Shown one piece after another: positions 1 to 7,739 of a stretch of 64,000 nucleotides of DNA. The first letter of the stretch is position 1; each line of letters begins with the position of its first letter. The DNA comes from Durusdinium trenchii. Lineage: Eukaryota > Sar > Dinophyceae > Suessiales > Symbiodiniaceae. A model generated the notes under the pieces. It did no database searches, was not told the DNA's origin, and saw nothing but the letters and a program-made list of their open reading frames with translations. The DNA is taken from positions 1,025,675 to 1,089,674 of the forward strand of contig CAXAMN010021607.1 in assembly GCA_963970005.1 (NCBI GenBank). Reading direction: 5' to 3'. The position numbers and the translations under genes were made by a program.

Positions 1-863
1 AACCCTTCGTTGAGGTAGATTCGGGCACTTTTCTGTGTGTGCCACCTACCTTGAACTAGTATGCGGTCTAAGTTTTGGTGCTTTTGGAACCAAAACGTGG
101 CCCCTCCCCTCCGGAGGGAATAGGGTCGGAACCCCATGTCCTGAATTTGGAGGCCTTCAAGGCAAGAATTGAACAAGGCTCGCCACTTTGGTGGGGAGGG
201 CGTAAGCCGAGTACTGGGGGAACCGGCTTGTTTCCACGCCTTTAAAACTTTCACCACGGGCTCATATCCTAGGACTACACTTTCAGCAGCCCCATGGCGT
301 TTGCCACCCTTAGTAAATCCCAAGTTCACGAGGGCTTGTCCAGTGCCTGACCCGAGTTCCACATGGCTTGACACAACGCCCAAGATCTCACCTGTACGCA
401 ACATGGTGTAGAACCCCAAAAGTAACGAGACAGCAAAGGAGATCCAACCGTTAAAAATTGCCCGCCCCGCCATGGCGTGGACCAGATGCTCCGGCAAGGG
501 CGGTGCGCGGTTGGGTATCTCATTTGTCTGCCACGTCTTCAGGAGCCTCCAGGCTGCCGGCATGTGTGTACGAAGTCCAGGTTGAAGGTCCTGTAACCCA
601 GCCAAAGTGTCACATGCAAGGCCACGGCCCTGCCCTGTGGCCCATAGGTGTTCCAGGTAGTCACATACCAAGGGGTCTAGCTTCCTCTTATCAGTAGGCA
701 ATGCGATGCCTTCCTTGCGCAAGAAGCCGAGGAAATGGTCAACTGCCTTGTCATAGCGCTTACGAGTAGCCGGTTGCACTGTCAACTGTCGAAGCGTTCC
801 TAGCTGTCTACGGATCTTTGCTCTATCCTGCTGAGTTCCACCCTCCAACACACGCTTAGGCAT
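1..863 (-). CDS. Tyrosine recombinase of a DIRS-like retrotransposon (3' end off window)
   Basis: This frame is open from an ATG at 863 to the window edge (287 residues), so the protein is partial. It reads as a tyrosine recombinase, the enzyme that integrates DIRS-type retroelement circles. Catalytic residues seen: Arg156 in LRTGEI; a second box PYSLRRGGATF, with Arg251 and Tyr248 where most families have His; Trp274-His275 in GRWHTQ; and the nucleophile Tyr283 in ARIYLNEG, at the usual spacing of eight to nine residues. The N-terminal part (ATRKRYDKAVDHFLGFL) looks like a SAM-like core-binding domain. Its ATG overlaps the end of the upstream ORF2 by 8 nt (ATGCCTAA), in another frame. It is probably translated by coupled reinitiation or frameshifting. 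A phage-type integrase is unlikely because it sits directly behind an RT-RNase H gene. Confidence 0.88.
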   Translation of the reverse strand, partial: MPKRVLEGGTQQDRAKIRRQLGTLRQLTVQPATRKRYDKAVDHFLGFLRKEGIALPTDKRKLDPLVCDYLEHLWATGQGRGLACDTLAGLQDLQPGLRTHMPAAWRLLKTWQTNEIPNRAPPLPEHLVHAMAGRAIFNGWISFAVSLLLGFYTMLRTGEILGVVSSHVELGSGTGQALVNLGFTKGGKRHGAAESVVLGYEPVVKVLKAWKQAGSPSTRLTPSPPKWRALFNSCLEGLQIQDMGFRPYSLRRGGATFWFQKHQNLDRILVQGRWHTQKSARIYLNEG

Positions 864-3800
864 GCTTCTGCTTACCGCGGATGCGAGTACCCCACCGACT
901 TGGCTTGTCAGCAGGGTTGCTATCTGTGTGCACGTAACCCCACAGGATCTGAGAGTTAGAACAAAGCAGTAATGAGTTGATCCGTGACATAGAGCTCCGA
1001 AGCTTCTTAGAGCTGGTCCTTCCACGCGTGAGGGCATGTAGGCAAACCAGAGAGTCAGTCAAATGCAGCATACGCACTCCTTGGTGGTGCTGACGCTCCA
1101 CCCTCCAGCGAACCGCGTTGAGAATCGCCCTGAGCTCCAGCGAGTTGATGTGCTCTCGGCCTCTCGTCCACCTCCACCCTGAGACAATGCGCCAACGCCA
1201 CAAGCGTGAAGGTACTGACGCGCGTAGCCGATGGAACTTAACCAGTTGCGTACTCGGAGTCGAAATGAGGATGTCCTCGCCCTTGAGACTGATGAGGTTC
1301 CCCAACTTGAATGCAAGCTGCGCCTCACTTCCCGAAGTCGGAGGCACGCTCCGAATCGGCATGCGTACCAGCCGTCCCTGGAGCGCAGTGCTGCCATCGG
1401 CACGACATTTCAAGGCAATGGCTTGGGGGCTCAACTCTGGGGAGATGCCCAACTTAGAGAGCAGCTGATTGAGTAGCCACGCCACCACAGGCACGCTCCA
1501 AGTATTCCCAAGTAAAGTGAGCCGAATATCAGTGTGATGAGCACCCTTGCGTTCGGACTTGCCGCAACACGGGGCTGTGTAATGGAGGGGAAACCCCAAC
1601 ATTACCTCCCTTTCAGCCACCGACGGAACCCGCAACTGGCCTTTCTTGTTGACAACAGCGTGGATCTGCTGATACTGGTACGGCGGGAAGCGATGAAGAT
1701 CACAATGCCAACGACTCAACTCCTCCTCGGAACAATGTGCAATCCCGGCGGGCTTCCGTCCTGGCCGCTCAGAAGGTCTTGCCGTTGTGAAGGTGGGGAA
1801 AGGCTTGCTGAGCACCGCCTTAGTCCACCCTGGCTCCAAAACGTCCTCAACCGGCTGCTCTGCCACGAGATGCCAGACAGTAACCTCACCAGAGAGATCA
1901 CACGTTGCCCCATTGCCTTTGCATAAATCCCATGTAGTCCAGTACAGCCGAGGTCGATGACACCACGATATGCCCCCTGCGTCGATGTGAACTGGGTCAG
2001 AGCCAAAGTCATGAGACATGATCCGCCGGTCGGTAGCATCCATCGAGCTGACTGACTCCATCAGGCAATGAACCTGCGCCCAAGGGAAGAACCTGCGGAT
2101 GAGCTCACGCACCCTAGAGACGTGGGTGAACAGGGAGGACCTTTGATCTCGGAGTGCGCCTTTCCGATCAAAGTTGAGTCCTGAGACCCCCTGACAAGGG
2201 GGCCCAGCTCCCAGCACCACCAAACTGCACTGAGAGAAGCGTAGGCTCCACTCTTGAACCAACTCCTCGGAGATGTGCGTCACATCCTCAATATGGACCA
2301 CCCCGGGATAGTGTGCTTCTACTACACGCCTGGCCTGAGGGTTCTTCTCAACCGAGATGTATCCTAAAACCTCAACGTCCTGTAGATCCATTGCGACCCT
2401 AATGGCACCAATGCCATCGAACAACCCAATAACGAGTACCCCGTGCTCAACCAGAGGCAATGGCTTCTGCCCCCGCAACTCTCCCTGTGCCGCCAAACTC
2501 CCGAGCGGCGTGAGTCCGTCAGAACGGCAAACTCCTCCTCCTGTTGTTGACGCATCACTGCACGTCACCATGGGATGCATCTGCAACCTGAAATCCATCC
2601 GGATCAAAGGCAGAAAACTAATGAACCGCAGGATCTCAAGGCGACAATCAACGGGCAGTGGGCGCCACTGGACCCCACCAGGCTTGAAGGATTCAATGAA
2701 CTTCCAGACCGCATTGAGCGAGCCAAGCGTAGGGCGCCTGAACATCGAGAAGTAGACGAGGCCGCCACACACCACCTGGACCTGCCGCTGTGACACCAGC
2801 TGCTGCCCACACAAAGTCAGCGCGAGGCTGAGGTACTTAGTGAGCTTTGACTCCTTAGGGAAGGCAATCCCACGCACGCCATCCACTGTGGCACCTTGCA
2901 GTTCCGCATACGCAGAGCGCTCAACCGCCTTCTTCTCGTTCCGAGGCACCTGCCATACCCCGTACTCATGCCGTAGTGCCAGCACTCCCGCCGGCACCGA
3001 ACCCTCTACCTCAACCATGCCGGTGGCCTGCACCTTCTCGAGCAAGTCGTAGTTGTCGAGGTAGACCCGCCACGAGGGATTGGCCACAGTAAAGGGCCTA
3101 TCCTTCCGCAGCTCTGACTCCGGAGTGTTGACATGAGGGACACTCTGGGACGACAACTTGACCAGGTTCCGATGGACGTTTTGAGCAAGGCTCACCGAGT
3201 TCAGAAACCCCATAGGCAACACCTGTGAGGCCAAGTAGATGTTGCGTCCTTTGAGGTCCGCGGGAAGGCAGTCATCAGGGACAAGCTTGTTGAATGCCAG
3301 GAACTTGACCCAGCACCTAGGTACTGCCATCGTATAAAAGAAACACTTCACATCTTCAGAGGAGATCAGGAGGTTCTCGTTGGGCTGGAGGAAAAAGGGT
3401 GACATCATGCTCCAAGAGGGAAGAGTGTCGATGTCTCCGCCAAGGGGTTGACAGATGTTATTGAGTGGCACCAGATTCATAATCAGGCGACAGATCTCTG
3501 TCCCGTCTGGAGTCCAATCCTCCTTGGATACTCCAAACAGGCCGTTTAGGAGCGGACCGCTCCCCGTGTTGAACACCTGATCCTCTTCAAGGAAACAACA
3601 CACTCCAGCTGACACCAACCCCGTGCAGAGCTCCCCCCAAGCTCCGTCCTCTACCATCACCCGAGGGCCCTTTGTACTTCCCCACTTTTCACGCGGCTTC
3701 AGAAAGGAGTCGAACGACAGAACATACTCACGGCAACCCTGGGTGCAAACTTCGTGAAGCGGGACACGACCTATCTCTTTGGGCAACGCGGGGGACACAT

Positions 3801-4458
3801 TCTCCCAACGAATCCACCGAGCCACTCTGACCTCGTCTCCCTTGTAGTCGATGCCCTTGATAGAGAAGAAAGCCTGCCAGTCAACCCCCACAGTTTGAAC
3901 TTTAAGTTGACAGAACCGTTCAACCTCTTGCCGGATCATGTCCAAGCACGCACTCTGTCCCGGTGCAACGTCCTCCTCCGAAAGCACTTGTTCGCCCCAA
4001 AACGAATTCAAACCAACCGTAACACAAACCACCCAATTCAACGTCAACTCATGAATGTCAGGCCACAAGTTCTTCAACACCCCCATGGAAGTAGGCAAAG
4101 GAAAGAAGGCGGCCTTTCCCCTACCAAAGGACTTGCTGCGAAGTGGTGCAACTTCCATGAGTTTCTGAAGAACGATTGCCCCGATTCGATCGACCGGCGT
4201 CCCATCAAGATCCAAAGGCTCAAACGAATTTTTCAGTCTCGGTCGGCAAGTGTCCAAATCTTGAAGAGCTCCCCCCGCTGGATCAAAGGGCGGAGGAGCT
4301 GGTGGAAAATCATAGCTCCTGGCGACGGCTGACGTAGCCGCCTCATCCACCTTGCCATCACGGCGAGGTGGGTCACAAATTCCCAAGCCAGCCACACCCG
4401 TCTCCATCAGCGGCCTTTCATCAAGAGGGCCACGAGGTCCCGACGGATCCGGCTTCAT
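856..4458 (-). CDS. ORF2 polyprotein: reverse transcriptase with C5 DNA methyltransferase nested in RNase H
   Basis: The protein has about 1200 residues from the first ATG after ORF1 (4458). The frame stays open upstream to 5928, but that part is a shadow of ORF1. Reverse transcriptase lies at about residues 320-560 (ICRLIMNLVPLN; SSEDVKCFFYT; SQVLPMGFLNSV; catalytic box VYLDNYD with Asp468 followed by Asn469 rather than Asp). RNase H begins with Asp635 in TCSDASTTGGG. It is then interrupted by a C5-methyltransferase: motif I VIGLFDGIGAIR (~675), motif IV GAGPPCQG with Cys755, motif VI LMESV with Glu801, motif VIII HRPRLYW (~833), motif IX REVMLGFPLHY (~950) and motif X LLGNTWSVPVVAW (~985). 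RNase H resumes with Glu1108 (HINSLELRA), Asp1135 (LHLTDSLVC) and Asp1184 (NPADKPSRW). All core methyltransferase residues are present, so the domain could be active. Related methyltransferase-bearing retroelements are known from Symbiodinium. Confidence 0.9.
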   Translation of the reverse strand: MKPDPSGPRGPLDERPLMETGVAGLGICDPPRRDGKVDEAATSAVARSYDFPPAPPPFDPAGGALQDLDTCRPRLKNSFEPLDLDGTPVDRIGAIVLQKLMEVAPLRSKSFGRGKAAFFPLPTSMGVLKNLWPDIHELTLNWVVCVTVGLNSFWGEQVLSEEDVAPGQSACLDMIRQEVERFCQLKVQTVGVDWQAFFSIKGIDYKGDEVRVARWIRWENVSPALPKEIGRVPLHEVCTQGCREYVLSFDSFLKPREKWGSTKGPRVMVEDGAWGELCTGLVSAGVCCFLEEDQVFNTGSGPLLNGLFGVSKEDWTPDGTEICRLIMNLVPLNNICQPLGGDIDTLPSWSMMSPFFLQPNENLLISSEDVKCFFYTMAVPRCWVKFLAFNKLVPDDCLPADLKGRNIYLASQVLPMGFLNSVSLAQNVHRNLVKLSSQSVPHVNTPESELRKDRPFTVANPSWRVYLDNYDLLEKVQATGMVEVEGSVPAGVLALRHEYGVWQVPRNEKKAVERSAYAELQGATVDGVRGIAFPKESKLTKYLSLALTLCGQQLVSQRQVQVVCGGLVYFSMFRRPTLGSLNAVWKFIESFKPGGVQWRPLPVDCRLEILRFISFLPLIRMDFRLQMHPMVTCSDASTTGGGVCRSDGLTPLGSLAAQGELRGQKPLPLVEHGVLVIGLFDGIGAIRVAMDLQDVEVLGYISVEKNPQARRVVEAHYPGVVHIEDVTHISEELVQEWSLRFSQCSLVVLGAGPPCQGVSGLNFDRKGALRDQRSSLFTHVSRVRELIRRFFPWAQVHCLMESVSSMDATDRRIMSHDFGSDPVHIDAGGISWCHRPRLYWTTWDLCKGNGATCDLSGEVTVWHLVAEQPVEDVLEPGWTKAVLSKPFPTFTTARPSERPGRKPAGIAHCSEEELSRWHCDLHRFPPYQYQQIHAVVNKKGQLRVPSVAEREVMLGFPLHYTAPCCGKSERKGAHHTDIRLTLLGNTWSVPVVAWLLNQLLSKLGISPELSPQAIALKCRADGSTALQGRLVRMPIRSVPPTSGSEAQLAFKLGNLISLKGEDILISTPSTQLVKFHRLRASVPSRLWRWRIVSGWRWTRGREHINSLELRAILNAVRWRVERQHHQGVRMLHLTDSLVCLHALTRGRTSSKKLRSSMSRINSLLLCSNSQILWGYVHTDSNPADKPSRWGTRIRGKQKHA

Positions 4459-4496
4459 AGTCCCAGGCCCTTGAAGTGGGCTTGCATTGATGGCTG

Positions 4497-5909
4497 CTAT
4501 TTCGCTGCCTGCTCTTCCTTCTGCTTCCTGCTGTCTCCTTTCCCTGAGGTGCGGCCCTTGCCCTTGTCGAACTCCTTGCGAACTGGCTGCCCCTTGTCCT
4601 TCTCCTTGCCCTTGCCCTTGGAGCGGCGGCCATCCGGCAGGCCTGCCAGATAAGTCACCTTTGCCTCGTCGGCCGCAGCCCGTTGGGCTGAGGAAAGCTC
4701 CTCCTTTGCTGCAAGGCTCATAGTGTCCTGCGGACAAACCTCTAGCCTCTGGGAGACTGACCAGTGAGAACCGCTGAGGCTGCTCTCGATCGACTTGATC
4801 CTCTGGGCGATCACATCGGCGGCCCGTGCAGGGGATCCCCTGACCAACCAATCCAGCGCTGTGCATAGGTTCACAAGTTCCCGTTGTACTGGACCTGTAG
4901 ACCGGCGAATGAGCTGCTGCCGGAAGTACGCCAAGCCAACAGGAGCCAATGCTCCCGGGCGATCGACCGACCCAATCGACTGGAGGAGCCCTGATCTCAT
5001 GGCCTGCAAGGCTTGAGCAGCCAAAGCCCCCGGAGCGAACTCGGCGATCTTCTGTAGCCTGGTGTCCGGGTCGAAGAGAGTCGAATCCAGAGCTTCCCCA
5101 TCGTGACTGCTTGAAGCGCTCGATGAGTTCTCCTCTGAGGACCCCGACTTGGTGTCCTTGGCCTTGCGCCCCTTGCGCCGAGCTCTCTTTGCAACCTTCT
5201 TTCGGACTTTCTCCTTCGGGTCGAGGCCTGTCCCCGCATAGAGGGCTTTGAGAGGTTTGATGGAGGCCGAACGCGGCTTCCGCCCACTCAGGTCGACCGT
5301 GCTTGAATCTCTCTTGGCTCTCACAACCTTCTTCTCCTTGGGCTTCTTGTCCCCGGAGCTGAGGTCGTCCTTCTTGCGCTTTCGACTCTTCTTGTCCTTC
5401 TTCTTCTTCTTCTTGTCCTTCTTTCCCAAGGAGCGGGCCCGCTCCCGTGCCCCGACTGCTGGTTCTCCTCGGCCGGCAGGTAGGTCTTCTCCCCGGGCAC
5501 GTAGGTCCTTGAGATCGTCGTCGACTGGTTCGACTGTGACCAGATTGTCGATCCAGCCCTCTTCCAAGTCGTCGGACTTCCTCAGACGGGCTTTCACGCA
5601 ATGGATCAAGTCCTCGGCAACTCGGTCTCCTGTACAGTGCGCATCGCACCGATGTATCCTGACCAACCCCCGGGGCTTTCCCGAGGCGTACTTGAGAAGA
5701 TTCTCGTTGTTCGTACCCGAGAGGTTGGCGTGAAGGTGAACTTGACCGGACTCGATCTCGACCCTGTCCACAACCCCCGCTGCTTGACAAGGTGCTGTGA
5801 AGTAGGATCCCTCTGCCACTACCACCTTCACACCGCGGCCCAGCTGCTCGAGCGGAACATCCCTCAATGAAGCCAGTCCACCATCCGACCAGAAGTTCTT
5901 TTCTTTCAA
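4497..5909 (-). CDS. ORF1, gag-like lysine-rich protein of the DIRS-like element
   Basis: About 470 residues. The first third is folded-looking (VEIESGQVHLHANLSG, GLVRIHRCDAHCTGD, EEGWIDNLVTVEP). Next comes a long Lys/Arg-rich stretch (KKDKKKKKKDKKSRKRKK), a helical region (ALAAQALQAMRSGLLQSIG, VNLCTALDWLVRG) and a basic GKGKEKDKGQ tail. This composition fits an RNA-binding gag-like ORF1. The frame has no ATG at its front: it opens at a TTG just after a TTTTGCAG, with an in-frame stop 33 nt upstream. The true start may therefore come from an upstream exon or use a non-AUG codon. The TAG stop is 38 nt before the first ATG of ORF2. The overlapping frame that continues ORF2 upstream has random-looking composition and was not chosen. 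Confidence 0.72.
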   Translation of the reverse strand: MKEKNFWSDGGLASLRDVPLEQLGRGVKVVVAEGSYFTAPCQAAGVVDRVEIESGQVHLHANLSGTNNENLLKYASGKPRGLVRIHRCDAHCTGDRVAEDLIHCVKARLRKSDDLEEGWIDNLVTVEPVDDDLKDLRARGEDLPAGRGEPAVGARERARSLGKKDKKKKKKDKKSRKRKKDDLSSGDKKPKEKKVVRAKRDSSTVDLSGRKPRSASIKPLKALYAGTGLDPKEKVRKKVAKRARRKGRKAKDTKSGSSEENSSSASSSHDGEALDSTLFDPDTRLQKIAEFAPGALAAQALQAMRSGLLQSIGSVDRPGALAPVGLAYFRQQLIRRSTGPVQRELVNLCTALDWLVRGSPARAADVIAQRIKSIESSLSGSHWSVSQRLEVCPQDTMSLAAKEELSSAQRAAADEAKVTYLAGLPDGRRSKGKGKEKDKGQPVRKEFDKGKGRTSGKGDSRKQKEEQAAK

Positions 5910-5941
5910 TTTGGGCCTGCAAAAGCAAACCGGACCTGCAT
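5892..5941 (-). repeat. 50-bp block shared with 23465-23514, copy A
   Basis: Read on the minus strand, it matches the plus strand of 23465-23514 at 47 of 50 positions. Differences are at positions 5, 10 and 44. The flanks do not match. Confidence 0.75.
5917..5929 (-). promoter_or_regulatory. Candidate splice acceptor (TTTGCTTTTGCAG) ahead of ORF1
   Basis: On the minus strand a pyrimidine-rich run ends in CAG|G eight nucleotides before the TTG that opens ORF1. ORF1 lacks an ATG, so this may be a cis-splice or spliced-leader acceptor. It lies in a 50-bp block that recurs at 23465-23514. Confidence 0.4.
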
Positions 5942-5950
5942 CTTACACTT

Positions 5951-6559
5951 GCATGTCAAGGCTCAGTCTCAGACTGGGCTGTTGTCCAATAACTCTCACA
6001 ATTGAGCCCTCTCAAGCTGTGTTGCACAGTTTTGTACAAGGTGATTCACAGCACACTGGTTCCAGTTGCTACATATTATATATAATATAACAAGTTTATA
6101 TATCATAAATATATATATATATATTAATGAAAATATGACAAAGTTATATCGACACCTTGTTTTTAGAATGAGAGCGCTAATAATAAGCGTCAAGCTATGC
6201 CAGGAAAAAGTGGATGCATTTGACTTGAGGAAATTATTACAAGCCCTGAGCCCAAACCTATCCAATTAGAACGACATTCTTCCCCCCACAACGGCGAATG
6301 AAGCAGGACCAGTGAGACCTTTTCATGGTGGTGAAGGGCCTCCACTGCGGGAGGAGACACCCGGAATACCCTGTAAAAAACTTCTAGAATGGACTTTGAC
6401 CTTTGACATTGTTTCAAAGGGGTCCGACTCAGATTCATTGTTTGATCATCGTGTTTTGTTTCATCCGCCCACTGATTCGTCTCATCGTTTTTTCCGCAGG
6501 GTCAAAGTTTGTCAGTCACCGTTTCAGAACCTCCGCTTCTGGAGTCTGTCTTGAAAGCA
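5951..6559. other. Intergenic AT-rich stretch, no supported gene
   Basis: The stretch contains AT-rich sequence at 6070-6130 (runs of TATA). Short frames are present on both strands, but none has recognisable motifs or coding-like composition. Confidence 0.5.
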
Positions 6560-6745
6560 TCAGTCAATATCTTCGACTTCAACATCATGGGTCTGGGCTT
6601 CTTCTTCAGCCCCTTCCATGTCTACATCAGCCCCCAGCTCAGCTGGCGGGGCCAGGGCAGCAACTTCAGCATCATTGCCGCTGGGAGCGGCCTCTGGAAT
6701 GGCCCGAGGAAGCGCCGCATTGGCTTCGATTTTGGCTCGCTTCAT
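6560..6745 (-). CDS. Small acidic/Ala-rich ORF or last exon, hypothetical
   Basis: Sixty-one residues from an ATG (MKRAKIEANAALPRA) to a stop after VEVEDID. The front is basic and the end is strongly acidic (MEGAEEEAQ). A pyrimidine/CAG acceptor-like site lies just before the ATG (CCCAG|GCATCG), so it may be the last exon of the gene starting at 7533 rather than a separate gene. No domain was recognised. Confidence 0.3.
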   Translation of the reverse strand: MKRAKIEANAALPRAIPEAAPSGNDAEVAALAPPAELGADVDMEGAEEEAQTHDVEVEDID

Positions 6746-6979
6746 CGATGCCTGGGCTGGCTTCCGATTCGGTTCGATTCGGCGATGCAATGCAAGAAGT
6801 TATTCAAAAAATATTGTGGAACGCTGACTAGAAAAGCCATGACGCAACCATGTCAGCAACGGTTGCTTTTGTGGCACCTTTCTCAAATTCAAGCCGGGCG
6901 CATTCCTAAGCTTTGCGCAAATTAACTTTAAGCAAGACCGTGGTCGGGCACCAAAGGGCTCAGTGGTAAACAAACTCAC

Positions 6980-7533
6980 CAATTGGCTTGGGGGCGGCGA
7001 TCTCGGCCAAGTCATCCTGTGAGACACCATCCGTTGGTTTGACCTTAATATATTACAAATGGAAAGCGAACGGCGAACAGTAGGCGGGTTAATCGCGCGC
7101 GACAGGCAATAATTGTATAATAATAAGTGAAGCCTGAGTCCGGGGCAGTAAGTACTTCCCTCTTATCAACCTTGATGCCGTACATTCCTTTCTTGTGGTA
7201 CAAGTATTTGTAAGCGCGAACTTTGGTCGGGTCAGGGTCAGGGGTTGCGCAGCAGGCTGGTCGCTTCTTGACAGTGTTTGTACTGGCACTGGGTTTCTTC
7301 AAGATTTTCAGTTCAACTGTTGCTGGCTCGGCGTCTGGCTTTGTCTCGGCTAGTGGCTCAACTACTTTCTGTGTCTTTTTGCTGCCTTTATCTACTGCTG
7401 GCTTTGCTGTCGCCTTCTTCTTGGGGAGCACCTTCTTGGGAGCGGGTTTTGGTGTTGGTGCGGTCGGCGCCGGTTTTGTGGTTGGCTTCTTAGTGTCATC
7501 ATCGGAGAGCTCTGTGATCGGTTCCAAAGGCAT
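6980..7533 (-). CDS. Lys/Pro/Ala-rich protein, first exons of a hypothetical gene
   Basis: Exon 1 starts at an ATG at 7533 (MPLEPITELSDDDTKK). It encodes a low-complexity Lys-Pro-Ala/Thr stretch (KPAPKKVLPKKKATAKPA) and then a compact segment YLYHKKGMYGIKVDKREVL, ending near 7150. Exon 2 (about 6980-7043) follows a TTAAG acceptor, reads DGVSQDDLAEIAAPKPIG, and ends at a consensus GTGAGT donor at 6979. The lysine-rich front suggests a nuclear or nucleic-acid-binding protein, but that is inference. Downstream exons were not resolved. Confidence 0.5.
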
Positions 7534-7739
7534 GGCACGGGTGCGCAAAGCAAGCGTCAGCGCGACTCAGGTCAAACCGAGCTTAAACTTACACAGCAAC
7601 TGAGCCACAATTTGTCACATGTCACAATGGCAACAAATGACATCATTCTCAAAAATGACAGTCACATCTGAACATCAAGACTGCTCAATGAAAAACAACT
7701 CAGGATTCGCGATGTTTTGAAGGCTTGAGGATCCACGCA

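Larger units (their letters stand above)
1..5950 (-). mobile_element. DIRS-like retrotransposon carrying a DNA methyltransferase (left end outside window)
   Basis: The element comprises ORF1, RT-methyltransferase-RNase H and tyrosine recombinase, in that order, on the minus strand. The RT plus tyrosine recombinase combination is diagnostic of the DIRS order and replaces the DDE integrase of LTR elements. All three frames are free of internal stops, so this copy looks young. The 5' boundary was not defined. It probably lies near 5940-6060, where recognisable sequence ends and AT-rich DNA begins. The 3' end and any inverted terminal repeat lie beyond base 1. Confidence 0.82.

Noticed and set aside
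3754..4332. 192-residue plus-strand ORF
   Set aside because: It is antisense to the RT coding frame of the DIRS-like element, with no recognisable domain.
4459..5928. The first ~490 residues of the long open frame 856-5928 as part of ORF2
   Set aside because: Composition is random-looking (Gly/Arg/Ser from GC-rich DNA), while the overlapping frame 4497-5909 has a gag-like layout. It is open by chance.
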